A stretch of 64,000 nucleotides of DNA from Isochrysis galbana (GCA_018136815.1 CM030933.1:1178001-1242000); one strand, 5' to 3'; shown: positions 29,902 through 41,654, numbered from the stretch's first letter. Translations and numbers: made by a program. Notes: generated by a model from the letters alone, not told the origin.

Positions 29902-30763
29902 ATGCTCGCGGCCGCCGGGCTGGCCGTGCTCAGCCTGTGCTGGGGCGTAGGTGGGGTGGTTCGGCCGGCAGCCGTAGCCGTGCGGCCGACGCGCGCGTCC
30001 GCTCCGCTTTCTTCCGCCGAGACCGCCCAGTCGGTCTTCGAGCTCTCAGTCGACCTGGGAGAGGGAGGTGGTGTTGTTGAGGGTGAGCTCACCGCCTTCT
30101 TCACCCACTCGGAACTCGTCACCGTCCGCTATCCAGTACCGTTGATCCTTCAGGTTAGCCCAGCCAAGGGTGTTGTGCGTGTCGATGAGGATGGGATGGG
30201 GCTGCGTGTTGGAGACGTTTTGCGCGCATGCTCGACCCTATTGATGCGCTACGACTCGGAGGCCAGAGCCGTGAAAATGGGTACGGGCTTCCATGGGCGG
30301 AAGGGCCGTCGGAAGCGGGCATACAAGCACGAAATCGCGTCACGCTCAGGCACCAGATGGTGGGAGAGACACCTCAGCAGTATTGTGCCCACTTCTTTAC
30401 CTGAGCTGGGCGTGTTCACCGAAACTTGTCCCACAAAAGTCCTTTTCATTGCCGACGGACAGCCCTACAGCAAGGTGCATGCTCCTCGCCTCTGTGCACG
30501 CCGCACATAGTGCGCTGCGTTGTATTCTTGCTGCACGATCGTTTGATATGTTGACCATCTGCAACATTCCACAGGTCGCGGATGCTCTCACGGCAAACGT
30601 CCCAGAGAAGACCAAGGATGTTGTACTTGTGTTCGAACGTCCTCTTCCTGCATCGCGTGTGAGTGAGACAGAACCTAGCCCCCTGCCAAAGCAGTCGTTT
30701 TCGCCACTCACTGAAGATGACCTTGATGGCCTATTTGGGAGCTCCTTTGAACGAGAGGTCTAA
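29902..30763 (+). CDS. PDZ-like secreted/plastid-directed protein 1
   Basis: Exons 29902-30474 and 30575-30763 (GT..AG, phase 0) give 253 aa. The N-terminus is a hydrophobic signal-peptide-like segment (LAAAGLAVLSLCWGVGGVV) followed by an Arg/Ala/Ser-rich stretch, compatible with bipartite plastid targeting. The core FELSVDLGEGGGVVEGELTA, then GLRVGDVLRACST and DVVLVFERP, reads like a PDZ-type beta fold (R-V-G-D-V-L). It is paralogous to 49904-50710. Residues between ACSTLLMRYD and ETCPTKVLF are basic and have no counterpart in the paralogue. They could be a retained intron. The function is unknown. Confidence 0.65.
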
Positions 30764-30916
30764 CACGTAGGTTGCCATGACGGCCATCAATTTTAACCCG
30801 ATTGAGAATCTTGAACTTGGGCCTAGAGCGCTTCCACAAGATTTGAACGCAAAGTGCTTTTCCGTTGCGGACGTAGAAAGAGACGATTAGCGTCTTTGCC
30901 ACCTGCAATCATCTAC

Positions 30917-31076
30917 TTAAAAAAACTCTTTTAATATTCTTACCGCATTCGCGGCGAATGGAACCACTACCTACTACGCACGTAGTACGTAGCATACTTT
31001 CTACACCCCCACTCCCCCGGCCCTTCTCCCCCTGCCATCAGGCGGCTCCCCCCGTCGTTTCGACGGAACGCGACCT
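30917..31076 (-). mobile_element. R1 SINE-like repeat, 3' part, reverse
   Basis: Tail TTTTAATATTCTTACC (30927-30942), then CGCATTCGCGGCGAATGG, TACCTACTACGCACGTAG and CCATCAGGCGGCTCCCCC. This is the reverse of 1020-1176, 5'-truncated at about 31060. GTCGTTTCGACGGAACGCGA at its border shares GACGGAACGCGAC with 33424-33440. Confidence 0.55.
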
Positions 31077-31322
31077 CACCTTTTCTATGTAGTGTGTGAG
31101 TAGTGTTGGACCCGGCCTGTGGGCGCGATAATAGCTATGTGTACGCATACAACAACATACATACAACACATACGCGGCGGCCACACGGCATTGCAGTATG
31201 TTAATGATGGCACGTCCACATATGTACGTGCATGCGCGACCTTTGTAGTGCATCTTCTTGACCACATCCTTCAACTCCTGGATTCTTCTCTCTTTTTAAG
31301 ATGCATCAAAATCTGCCCAGCT

Positions 31323-32790
31323 CTAGCTGACATACAAGGGGTGCGCCACAAATTGACCATCGTGGGCAAGCTGAACGTCGAGCCCCTCGCGTGCGAGCAG
31401 TTTACGAAGTTCCGCATTACACCTCCGACGCTCAAGCCCGTGACCCATGCCCACTAGCAGGGTTCGCTCCGGAGTCAACTTCCGCGCAAGAGCGATCGAT
31501 TCGGCTACGTTCGCATGGACGGGAGAAGGCTCAGCTATGGTAAGGGCGTCGAGGACCATCAATGAAATACCATCACCTGCGTACCATGCGAGGGGAAGCG
31601 GTCAGGTTCAACTCGCCCCACGGCTTTGGGAGGACTCTGTTGGCCCCACGGCTTTGGGAGGACTCGTTTTGCACAACGATTTGGTCTTGTGTTTGAAGAG
31701 ATGGCGATTAATCATCCTGCCAATCAGAGAGATCTACCCAAGGCATCGCCCCTTCATGGGATTCAGCAAGGTGCGCCCTCGCGGGCAAGGCGGGCAGCAT
31801 CTCTCCTGGTTGTGACCATCGATGAAGCACCTCAACAGTCTCCGGAAGCAAGCGTGTGTAATCCGAGAGGTACACGACACGCTTGCCAGCGTCCCCGAAT
31901 CCGAACCCGTAACTCACATAGTCTTCGCCGTGCATGACAGGCAGCGGCGTGACTTGCAACCCAGCCACGTCAAAGGGTCGCGTTGAAGCTGAGGAGCTCA
32001 TCGCTCCAACGCCAGCGGAGACATCTGCACCATAGCAACGCCACTCGAGCTTTGCCACGAAGCGCACCACACGAATTGCCCGGCTCGCATCGGTAGGGTT
32101 CACTGCTTGCAAAGCTGTAGCTGATTTGAGAGCGACAGGGTCAGTTTCACGAGCGACGGACGACTTGAAGTCAGGCGTCGCCTCCCCCTCGCAGCATGCA
32201 CACATCAGAGCAAATCCGCCCGGCAAATTGCTATCCAACCCAGGGATTTGTGGCGCTGACGGGAAGAGGTATGGGAATGCAACTCGAAGCTTCTTGAGGG
32301 AGCGGAGGTCAGCGTAGACAGGGATACTGCTCGACGCCACGCCTGCCGCGGACTTCATCTGGAGCGAGCGCAGGTCGTCGAGGCCAAGGGAGGCGTCAGC
32401 ATGCTCGTGGGTCAGCAGCACAGCATCCAAGTGCTGAATGTGATACCTTCGGTAGTAGTGGACGGCGGATTCTCGCCACGACTTGCCCACGTCGATCTGC
32501 AGATGCCTTAGCCTACCGTCTGGTCCATGAAAGCGCACGACCGCGCCCACGTTGCCGCGCCAGTTCGGGTCACACCGGCCACGCCGCAGTGCGACCGCAC
32601 AAGCGCAGCCAGCGCTCGCGTCAATCGCGCAGCGTAGGATGGGGAGGGTGGAGGAGCAGCCCGTGCCCGTGAAGATCAGACCAGTCCGCTGCCTTCGCCT
32701 TCGGTACCAGTGCGCCACCGCCCACGCAGCTGGCAGAAGCAAGGCCGCCCTGCCGAGGGCGCGCGCCCAGCAACTGGAGAAGGACGCCAT
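31323..32790 (-). CDS. Metallo-beta-lactamase-fold hydrolase (PhnP/C777.06c-like)
   Basis: Starts at the ATG at 32790; an N-terminal hydrophobic segment (ALLLPAAWAVAHWY) and RRRRQR suggest a membrane anchor or organelle signal. The fold is shown by FTGTGCSSTLP, LQIDVGKSWRES, the metal motif LLTHEHADASLGLDDLR (H-x-H-x-D, as in the eukaryotic subgroup), PVMHGEDYVSYGFGFG and VVYLSDYTRLLPE. A second exon (to 31323) supplies the C-terminus: MVLDALTIAEPSP and LLVGMGHGLE. An intron of about 200-300 nt lies between roughly 31830 and 31585. The acceptor is probably at 31577; the donor is not settled. That intron holds a 27-bp tandem duplication at about 31616-31668. Substrate unknown; family members cleave cyclic nucleotides or phosphodiesters. 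Confidence 0.8.
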
Positions 32791-32907
32791 CCTCCCGATG
32801 AGGATTGAAACTGCCTTGGTGGGGTCCTCACAAAAGAAAGTACTTTAGAGGCACGAGCTTCTTGGATCGGCCCTATTTGTATTAGCCGTTGGTGCAAGGC
32901 AAAGCTC

Positions 32908-33237
32908 ATGCTCGTCGGCGACTACTCCGACGAGTACGACAGGATCCCAAAGACCAAGTACATTGGAGACGAGGCCGCCGTCGCGTACCTCTGCATGGAA
33001 TACATCACGGCGGTCGCGTACGCTGAAACGAATCCCATGGTGCAAGTGCACCGAGCAGCTGGCAAACTCTACATGGAGAACAAGAAGGCCGTCCTCGCAC
33101 GCGTCACGGACCTCGCCACCCAAGATCAGCCAAACGACATCGTCGCCTGCCAGAAGAACGACATCGACAATAGGAATAGGATCGAAGAGGAGGGGTGTGA
33201 GAAAAAGACGAAAAAGATGAAAACTCAGCCTGCGTAG
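32908..33237 (+). CDS. Hypothetical protein, 109 aa
   Basis: ATG at 32908, only 117 bp from the divergent MBL start. Codon use is regular (strong G/C at third positions: GACTACTCCGACGAGTACGAC). The protein (VGDYSDEYDRIPKTKYIGDE..AAVAYLCMEYITAVAYAE) ends in a charged, lysine-rich tail (EKKTKKMKTQPA). No domain is recognised. It may be a small nuclear or retroelement-derived protein. Confidence 0.45.
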   Translation: MLVGDYSDEYDRIPKTKYIGDEAAVAYLCMEYITAVAYAETNPMVQVHRAAGKLYMENKKAVLARVTDLATQDQPNDIVACQKNDIDNRNRIEEEGCEKKTKKMKTQPA

Positions 33238-33485
33238 CTTGGGGTTACCGTGTGTTTTGGGGAGGGGGGGGGGTCGCTATGCGCACGCGCCGCGTCCTTG
33301 TATGTCGTGATTAGCTTTGTATTCATCTTTGTAATAATAATACTCTGGGGAATTGTTGTGGCATTCCTACCTAAAAAGAAAACACGCACCTCTGGGTGAA
33401 AAAAAATCACCTGGCCCTCTTTTTTGACGGAACGCGACTTAGTGCTCAGACCATGCCACGAGGCAGGGCATGAGAGTGACTGACG

Positions 33486-33526
<41 letters not shown>

Positions 33527-34191
33527 AGGGAAGTTAGTGTCCGGTGAGGGGGGTGCAAAGCGCCCCCATTGTCCCCTATTATAACAATAGGCGTTTGAGC
33601 TCGTGCGTGCGTACGTACGTCGTACGTCCACCCTTCCGTTATACTTGGCGCACGCGGCACCGCGGGACTTGGCCGGATGACGCGAACGCTCCCTCCCGCT
33701 TCCCGCTTTGGCCGTTGCAGCGATAGCGAGAGCGCCATCCGCCGTAGTCGCCGCAGAGAGCCAGAGACTCGGCAGCAGCCGGCAACCCGAGACAAGAGAC
33801 AAGGGCACAATAGAAATAGAAGTCGCCAAGAGTCAGGAGGGCAAGAGAGGCCTCTAAAGAGAGGAGAGTTGCTTGAGACAATGTCTATTTCTCTCTTTTC
33901 GTCAGAGAATGTGAGCGTATGCCCGCTGCCCATGTGCCTCCCCAATCCAACTCGCATAGTGAGACACGGCCCTTGCTTCGACAGCAAGCTTACAACAAGA
34001 ACAACACATTAGCACAACAAACACAGCAATCGACATTGACGAAATGCACGATACAACACACGCACCATGAAGCACCTGTTCTCTTCTCCCCCTCTTCGGA
34101 TGCTTGTCGTTCAGTAGAGGACTTCTGGTAGGACTTCGACAACTCCAATGAAACTAGATGCTCACACAGCGTAGGCCAGCCGATCCTCTGC
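33238..34191. other. Intergenic with 39-bp poly-C run, no gene seen
   Basis: 33486-33524 is an uninterrupted C39 tract. TACGTACGTCGTACGT and related CGTACG palindromes lie at about 33610-33628. 33690-33860 contains GCGAGAGC-type purine-rich sequence. Convergent 3' ends of the small ORF and APE2 flank the stretch. Confidence 0.55.
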
Positions 34192-36072
34192 TCACTTCAA
34201 CTTCTGGGCCTTGACAGGCTTCTCGCCGAAATACGACGCAATCGATCGCTGCGGCCGAAACGAACATGCGCGCGTTGTCGCGTCTAGATCTAGAGATTGG
34301 GCGGGAACAGTATCACCTCGGAGTAGAAGGCTCACTGCAACGTGATCAGATGCCTGTGGGGGTGTGTAGATGATACCCGTATGTGGCGGCACAAATTGCG
34401 TATCGTGAGTTGGTTGTGGCACCTCTTGCAATTCTGAAGATCCCGACCAAGGTGCCGCAAGCCACCGGCCGTTACTAGTGGCTGCACGCAAAGCACCAGC
34501 CTCATCCTCACTCTCAACGAGCGCTGGGCCGGTGAGGGCGCTCGAGTCGAAGATGCGCCGATCCAACAATATGTAATCGATCCTCCGCCCATCGTTGACG
34601 TATCGGCCATTCTTGTACTGATTCCAGCAGGTGTAGCGAGCTTCCGCGTTTGGTCTTAAGGTGGCGAAGGTGTCCACCAGACCGTCCTCGTCGATGATCG
34701 ATCGCAGCCACTCCACCTGAATCCAGAGTACAGCAGTGTGATCATGACAGCATGTGACGGCAAGGGGGTGCTGTGTTGCGAACGCCAAACTGCTGTTCCA
34801 CATGGGTTCACTCGAGTACCCGTTATGCAACGCGCTGGTTCATGGACAGTATTCAGGCGCAGTTTCACCATGCGCTCGTCAGAGGACGACTCTCCGAGTT
34901 CCAGCACAACTCGCCGCAATATCCTCACAAGCGGCGAGTCCGATGGCGGCTTGGAGGAGGACAACGATGACTTACGCGAGGACGAAGGGCGATCGGATGC
35001 AGAGCCTAAAGCCGGCAGCGAGGGCAGTTGGGAAGGTGTTGAGGGGGATTGCTCTTCTGAAAGAGCATCGCCCTCTGAAGGTGCGCATTCAAGCGACCCT
35101 GGCGCCTTCGCAATTGCCCCTAGCGAAGCACTGCCCACGTTGGAGATGGCACTGTCGCCGAGTTCGCCGGACACTGTTTGAAGAAGCGATAGCAGTTCGC
35201 AGCCGCGCAAACGGAATCTGGAGCTATGCTCGCGCTCTAATGCGGCAGCGAGGGCCGTGACACCGCGCTTTCCGAGTGCCTCGTGGAATGCCTTCAGCGC
35301 TTCGAGCGTTGGATCCGCTTCCTTTAATCGCAAGGATGATATTCGAATTAAAGCAACCCCCCAAGGCCCATCTGTCGTGCGCAAGGCGATATTGAGATCT
35401 CCAGCCAGACACACAGCACGGCCAGCGGCGCGCAACCCCGCCATCTTCCGTCGGAGTGCAGCAAGGAACTCCAGCTTCCTTGCTCGCCGCGAACCATCTA
35501 CGTCGCCGCCGGTGGAGTGAGCGTAGACATTGAAAAGTACGAACGAGCCATGATCCGTCATAATGCACCTGTGGCGTATGCACCAAGGATCGAAGCACGA
35601 CTGAACACCTACTTCAGATCGGAATGGATCGCTCCTCCCTAGTGCGCCACGGGTGCTTGGTGCTTCCCTCCCTGCCACCCAGCACTGCTGCTACGGCGGC
35701 TGACGCGCCCCACTCGCAAGCGGCGGCGGCTTGCCTGCCCTCAGCGTCGAGCGCCGCGTCTCCAAGAGGGGATGCATCGGCTCGGCTTGTAAGCCCCTTG
35801 CGCGCGAAGGTGGTGCACCCGTTAAACCCCCTCTGCGAGAGGGCCCAGAAGGAGTCCCAGCCGTCGAGCGAGAGCGCGCCCATCGCAGCCGCACGCCCTC
35901 CCTCCATCCGGCTGAGCGTCGCCTTCACCTCCTGCACGCAGAGGATGTCGAAGCCATGGCGGTCAAAGAAGCTGCCGATGGAGCCGTAGTGCGAGCGAAT
36001 GTACTTGAGCGTCGCCTCCCAGCCCGCGACGTTCCACGACGCCAGCAGCAGCGGCTTGGACGGCGCCGCCAT
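34192..36072 (-). CDS. APEX2: AP endonuclease 2 (Exo III-family, PCNA-binding)
   Basis: At least three exons. Exon 1 from the ATG at 36072 encodes LLASWNVAGWEATLKYI, DILCVQEVKATLSRMEGG and FNGCTTFARKGL. A central exon encodes GSFVLFNVYAHSTGGDVDGS and LAGDLNIALRTTDGP; its acceptor is probably at the CACAG before GTGCATTATGACG near 35570. The last exon (34716-34192) encodes EWLRSIIDEDGLVDTF, YTCWNQYKNGRYVN, RRIDYILLD and SDHVAVSLLL. The order WN/QE/DLN/DH is the Exo III-type active site. The C-terminus QRSIASYF (34251-34228) is a good PIP box for PCNA, as in APE2. A Ser-rich acidic insert of about 110 residues follows the DLN motif. No C-terminal GRF zinc finger is present. Exon 1/2 and 2/3 donors are not fixed. 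Confidence 0.85.
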
Positions 36073-36546
36073 CAGGCTCAAGAGCTCAAAAGCGAGAAGT
36101 ATGTACTCCTAGAAGTAGATCGGCGAGCAATACAATATGTAGAACACAGAGCAATGTTCGGAATCTACAGCAAGTGTAGAGTACTACGTAACACGTAACC
36201 GGCGGTCGCTCGCATAGACATGAGGAGAAATGGAAGGTGATCGACCCAATGGGCGCCGCCTTCATTGGAGACTCGAGTCATCGTGACGAGGAGCATTTGT
36301 TGAGCCCTCTCCACTAGCCCTACGCCATCGTGGCGATAGGCTTCAGTAGTGCTCAAATTACAAAGTAGTGCCGGTGCCGGTCACTTTGAGAATTAGAATT
36401 AGAATAGGGTCCACTAATCGAGAACACAGATTCGAGCCAGCATCGGTCCGAAGTTGGTGAGGGACTCCATACATAACGAGAGGCGATGAGACGCATGAAG
36501 ACGTCCAGGCATTTCGTTGACGAGGGGTTTCCATGGCAAGGCTAGG
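36073..36546. other. Upstream of APE2, no gene seen
   Basis: No conserved ORF. It contains AATTAGAATTAGAATAGG (36389-36407). Reading frames here resemble no known protein. Confidence 0.35.
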
Positions 36547-36715
36547 CGAGAAGCGCTCAATCACCATCACCCAAAGCATAGAAAAGCGTTCAATCACCAT
36601 CAGGCTACACGTGGGAACGCGTTCAATCGCCATCACCCCCACCGCATGGAAAAGCCTTCAATCGCCATCAGCTTACACATGGAAAAGCGTTAAATCGCCA
36701 TCACCTCCCGGAAGC
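36547..36715 (+). repeat. Minisatellite, about 40-45-bp unit, four to five copies
   Basis: Units built on AAAAGCGTTCAATCGCCATCA followed by a variable CCCC/GGCTACAC stretch and CATGG. Adjacent copies differ by a few bases. A related core (TGGCGATTGAAGCGC) appears in reverse near 36776-36790. Confidence 0.85.
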
Positions 36716-37929
36716 ATATCCATATCCCCATCGATGCTCGCATCAAAGTGGATGTAAGAGTGTGGGTGGGGTGGATGGCGATTGAAGCGCCTTTGCATGT
36801 CCTTTGTTGGTGGGTGATTAGACGCTTGTCGCCTCACGTCATTTTTTCTCCCACTGTAATCATCACCAACGTTACATACGAAAACGCTATGCATAGATAG
36901 GGCATGCATAGGGAGCCTCTAGCTAGGGGTAGGGGCCGTGGGAGGGCTATAGATAGGGGCCCTCTAGGGCTGATATGAGGCCCCCTACCGGCTTGGGCAC
37001 CAGTACCTGTAATAAATTCGTCAATTATTCTTGGTTTTGGAAGCGCGGGAGAACGTTGCCACGAAAACTTGGCGGGAGCCCCCTCCCCCTGCACTCTCTG
37101 CTCGCGCGAACGCGCCCCTCGCCCTCGCCCCCCGCCGCTCCCCCCTCCCCCCCACCCACGACCATGCAGAGTGTGCAATGGAGTTACCCAAACGCTCCCA
37201 ACTCAGGTGCTTGGCGTGCAATGACGGCACCGGCGCCTACTACCATCTTCAGTGCTTTTTTTCGTGCCACCGTTGTCTTATGGAGTAGCCGGAGTTTTTT
37301 TTGCGTTTTTGACCAATTTCGTGATTTCGGCGTTTTCGCACCACGTAAAATGTATTTTAAGCTCGTGTCCTTATGCTATGCTGCTTAGGGGGTTCTAGTC
37401 TGCCTATGTGCTGGCCTCCCAGCCAAAATAATAATAATCAATGTTATATCCTAGCCAACCCCACTAGCTAATTGGACATAACGTCTCAGTCCCGGAATCC
37501 CGCCATGCCTGACGGGCCAGGTGTCCGAGTGATACCGGGGGGTGGGGGCACTGCCCCCTCCCCTCGATATTTGTCCTCCCCCCAGTGCATGCACCGGCCC
37601 CGCGCACCCCAGCACGTCCTCTCCTCGAGTCCACGCTGGGGGAAAACCCCTTTCGGGTAAAAGCAACGCAGGGGGGGGGGGGCATTCGTGAGATAGGAGC
37701 CCAGAAGCGCTAATCTCCCTCGCTAGAGCGAGTGGCCGCGGCGAGCCGCGGCCCTTCCCTCCTGGCTCTGGCGCCCCCGTCTTCTCTTACCCAAACGGGG
37801 CGAGAAGACACGTATCTGCCGGAGGGGGGAGCTGCCGCTCCCCCCTCCCCTCCCTCTTCCCTTTTCCTCCTCTCTTCCCTGCGGCGGGGGCCCATGGCGC
37901 GCGCCTGCGGCCCCTCTTCAGGTCCCCAG
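36716..37929. other. Intergenic, no gene seen
   Basis: Contains GGGCCCTCTAGGG/CTATAGATAGGGG repeats near 36900-36970, a proline-coding low-complexity tract around 37080-37160 and a poly-G run near 37670-37682. Open frames are short and compositionally biased. Confidence 0.4.
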
Positions 37930-38301
37930 GTGGCCAGCAGGGGCCTGGGAGCACAGCTCAGGGGGCAGGTGAGGCTGGGGCATGGCCCTGGCCCCTCCTG
38001 CCTCTCCCTCGCTGGCGCTCCGAGCCCCTGCGGGTCGACTGGAGCTGGCTGGGGGGTCCTGAACAGGGGGGCCCAGGGGGAGGAGGGGCTGGTCAGAGGG
38101 ATGGGCTGGCCACGACAGGCCAGGGCGGGCGAATCAGGCGTGCCTGTGGGGAGAGGAATGGGTCAGCATGGCAGTGTGCTTCTGGCAAGCCATCAGGCGT
38201 GCCAGGAGAGTGGGTGGTTCCTCCCCCATGGCAGGGGAGGAGTGGAGAGAGAGGGAGGCTCGTGCCCCCCCATGGGCGAACTAAGTATAAACTTAGTTGG
38301 C
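37930..38301 (-). repeat. R2 repeat copy
   Basis: Reverse orientation: GGCAGGTGAGGCTGGGGC, GATGGGCTGGCCACGACAGG, GGCAAGCCATCAGGCGTGCC, GTGGTTCCTCCCCCATGGC and, at the end, GAACTAAGTATAAACTTAGTTG. Confidence 0.65.
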
Positions 38302-38735
38302 CTCCCAGCCAAAAGTATGGGCCTCACAAAGTCCCACCGCCGATATTCAAGCACTCAAAATTCCGATTTTAGTAGGCATATACTAGATACTAGGGTTAAG
38401 CGGTACGCGGCGGCTTGAAGCACCTTTAGCGGGTGCTTCGCGACAGTTGAGGGCTCTGAGCTCCGTATATTAGCAGAGTAAATTGACGTTCAATATATTC
38501 TTAAACCCTCCGTCCTCGAGCCAACTGCGATATGCAGCACCTCGCAGGGTGCGCTCCGTCGAAAGTGGACCATCGAATGCCCAGATACTACTTTTAAAAG
38601 CTCACGCGAGTGAATCTATTTCAAGGAGAGTGGCGCCAGTCCTCGTGGACGACGGAGCGCGCGAGGCGGCCGCGCCGTGCTACCCCCCCCCCCCCCCCCT
38701 CACCCCTTCTCTTTCTCTCTCTCTCTTTCGCCCGC

Positions 38736-40266
38736 ATGATAGGCGACGATGGTGAGTCGGCGCTCGCTGGTCCGCCACCGAAGTTTGGCCAGCAGCTCGC
38801 ATCCAGTGGTGAGCCGCACGCACAATCCAATCCATGCGAACAGTGCCCATGAAGCTCGCATGGCGCCATTCCAGCGCTGCGCCTCGCTCCTCTACTCGCA
38901 GACAAGGAGACTCGCGAGAAGGCTGTTAAGGCTGTGACGCGGTACTTGAAGCAGGCGCATCACATCACGCCCCTCGAACTCTTCAAGATCTGGAAGGCCC
39001 TGTTCTACTGTATGTGGCATTCCGACAAGCGGCCAGTCCAGGCAGATCTCGCTGAGCGGCTGACTGCCCTCATCCACGTGATGCCGTCGAACAAGCAACC
39101 CCTGTTCGTGCAAGTGTTCTGGGGAACCATGACTCGGGAGTGGCATGGTATCGACAGGCTCAGGTGAGGTAGCTGCGCAAGGTATTTGCGTGCCACCTTC
39201 ATTGAAAGAGGTCCGCAATTGCATCTGGCATAATATGACACAATAGGCCATGATCACCTTGCCCGCCTACGCCTTCAGACTGGATAAGTTCTACATGCTT
39301 ATGCGGCTTGCGCTCGGGCACATGCTTCGGGCCCTGTGCGATGCCAATTTGGACGAATCGATGATGCGCGAGGTTGCAGGAATTTTCCATGCCGGGCCGC
39401 TCCACCTGCGAGCACCCCGCGGGATCCAATTTTTCCTAACAGATAACTTTTTGACTGCCCTCCGAAAAGTGCTGCCTGAAAATGCGCCGCATGCGGCGTG
39501 GATGACACTAATAGAGCCATTCTTCAAGCTATTGGGACACACCGAGGAGCGCCATTTGCTGGAACGCTTGACAGAGCACATTATCAACCCCTTCTTGGAC
39601 GCTCCTAAGAATCCAGAGAGCCAAGAAGAGAGCGGCGGGAAGGAAGAGGACGACCTGCGCCCGCTGCCATGGCTGCTACCGGAGCTTTCAGAACGTCTTT
39701 TTGATCTCGCGAGCGACCCATCAACCTGTGAGGATAGTCGCGAACACTTGTACAAGCTGCAACGCATCGCTGAAGAACGGGCAAACGAATACAGCAGCAC
39801 CAATACCGCAAAGCCTGCTTCGAATGCATCAGAAAGCAGTCGTGCTGTAATGGCCGACAACGGCAATAGCGGAATCAAAGCTCCTAAACAAAAGACGGCT
39901 GACGGAGCTGCTGCTTACAAGCAGGAAGCGCTTCGGGGCATGATTGGTCGACAAAGTCCCCAAAGGAGCAGTGCGACGGGAGAGAGCGCCACTAGGGGGA
40001 GGAGCTCTGCTGCAGAGAAGAAGGGAAAGAAGGGACAAAAGACCTTGACTTCTGATGGTCCTCTTGAGCAGTCATCACAGGAAGCAGCACCGAGCAAACG
40101 AAAGCCGTCGGGAACGCCCACCAAGAAGTATCGGAAGTCTAGCACGCCCACAGATGAGCGCAAGACCGAAAGATCCAAGGAAACAAAGTCCACACCGAAG
40201 AGGCCGCGCGAGCGCGAGGTAACAGAGAAGCGTGTCTTACGTAGCGCACGTAGTGCGCGCTCATGA
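38736..40266 (+). CDS. RRP1: RRP1/Nop52 family rRNA-processing protein
   Basis: Exons 38736-38808, 38902-39163 and 39279-40266 (GT..AG) give 440 aa. The joined N-terminus KFGQQLASSDKETREKAVK continues with LFKIWKALFYCMWHSDKRP, VFWGTMTREWHGIDRLRLDK and FYMLMRLALGHMLRAL, which is the Nop52 domain (about residues 15-240). A second conserved patch PWLLPELSERLFDLASDPST follows. The C-terminus is a basic, low-complexity tail (KKGKKGQKTL, TPTKKYRKSS, TPKRPRERE) typical of nucleolar proteins. RRP1 acts in processing of 27S pre-rRNA and 60S assembly. Introns are 93 and 115 nt. A poly-C tract lies 50 bp upstream of the start. Confidence 0.9.
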
Positions 40267-40839
40267 ACGCAATTGCGAGTCCCAGTAGTTGCAGTTGACC
40301 TATTTGGACGTCATATTGGACACCAATCATGTTGATGTGGGGTAGAGGGCCGGAGCTATCTTACCGGTGTGGGCAGGTTGGAGCAATAGCAATAGCTAGG
40401 AGAACCACAACCAGCACAGCCGGGAGGGAGTGTCTAGAGTCTACCTTGTTCATGAAAGCATGCTCTTTGAGGTTCGTTTCCATTGGGCGAAAACCATACG
40501 CAATTGCGTGTGCGGAATACTGAGAAGAAGAATACTCATTGCATGTGCTGCCGCCGTTAGGCGGCGGCCTTGCCTTCACCATCACCATTCATTGCGCGAG
40601 CGGCATTCCCCCCCGCGCGGCAGCACGGCGGCATTTGCCATTTGAAAGGGGCCGCTGGAGAAGCCCTCTGCTGGTCGAAGGAACAGCTTGGGTGAGGCGT
40701 ATGGGGCCCGATGGGCGCCCGCTCAACGATCTCGCTGCCCTGCCCATGGCCCATGGCGCCCGCGAGCGCACAGCCTCCGGTCGCGTCCGAGCGCGCAAAA
40801 CGCAAAACGGTTGGAGGTGACAATAATATGACAATAGCG
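40267..40839. other. Convergent intergenic region, no gene seen
   Basis: Between the 3' ends of RRP1 and the glycoprotein gene. No recognised gene. Confidence 0.4.
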
Positions 40840-41060
40840 GCGGAAGAGAGGGCGGAGGCGGAAAGGGCGAGGGTGGAGAGGGCCATGGAGGAGATGACGG
40901 TGACAATGGCGGCGGAGGAAAGGGCGGAGTTGGAAAGGGCGATGGAGGGGATGACGGTGGCGGAGAGGGCGGAGGTGGAAAGGGCGATCGGAGGAGATGA
41001 TGGTGACGGATAGGACGGGGGTGGCGACGGCGAGGGAGGAGAGGGTGTAGGTGACAATGG
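40840..41060 (+). repeat. Degenerate purine-rich minisatellite
   Basis: GGCGGAGG(T/A)GGAAAGGGCGA and GGAGATGACGGTGACAATGG blocks alternate about four times. An open frame reads as ERAE(A/L/V)ERA repeats but lacks any flanking domain. Followed by a G17 run near 41307 and by an AT-rich piece (41380-41600) that ends in an R3-like TTTGACCGCCCC motif. Confidence 0.7.
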
Positions 41061-41654
41061 CGGCGGACGAGAAGAAGCGCCTTGCCGCTGCTCGCCCACG
41101 GTGTGCCCATGTCCGTCGCGTGGGGGGCGTGCTCCTCCCCTCGGGCGCCTTCCTCTCGCTCGCTTGGCGCTCCCGGCTCACCGGCGGCCGCGGGTGAGAG
41201 TCCCCACGGGAGGGGAAGAAACCCTGAGGGAAAGGAGACCAAATGAAGGCAAGCCGCCTGTCTTTGGATTGGAGAACATTTGCTGCACGGAGGACGGAGA
41301 GTGGGGGGGGGGGGGGGGGAGTCTCGCCGAGCGACCGCAGAGCGTGAACTCGAAGTTTAAACGAGCCAACAATTATAGTTTATATTATAGCTAACAGCAA
41401 AAATAAAATTCGAATCGCAAATTTCGAGACCAAAATCTGCTGACTTGGGCTTGAGACCCGGGAGAATCCGGATCTGTGTGTCAGTAGCAACAAGGGGAAC
41501 TGTGCAACTGTGGATGTGGGCGTGTAATTTACACGAATATCCATGCCTACAGCCTTCAGATGGTGAGAAATACAACAAAATGAAGCCTCCCCCCATATCA
41601 ATACTTACATGTCATATTTGACCGCCCCTACAATATGGCTGTGCATAAGAGAAA

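Noticed and set aside
33439-33987. 182-codon minus-strand frame
   Set aside because: It reads through the C39 tract as poly-Gly and shows no conserved sequence.
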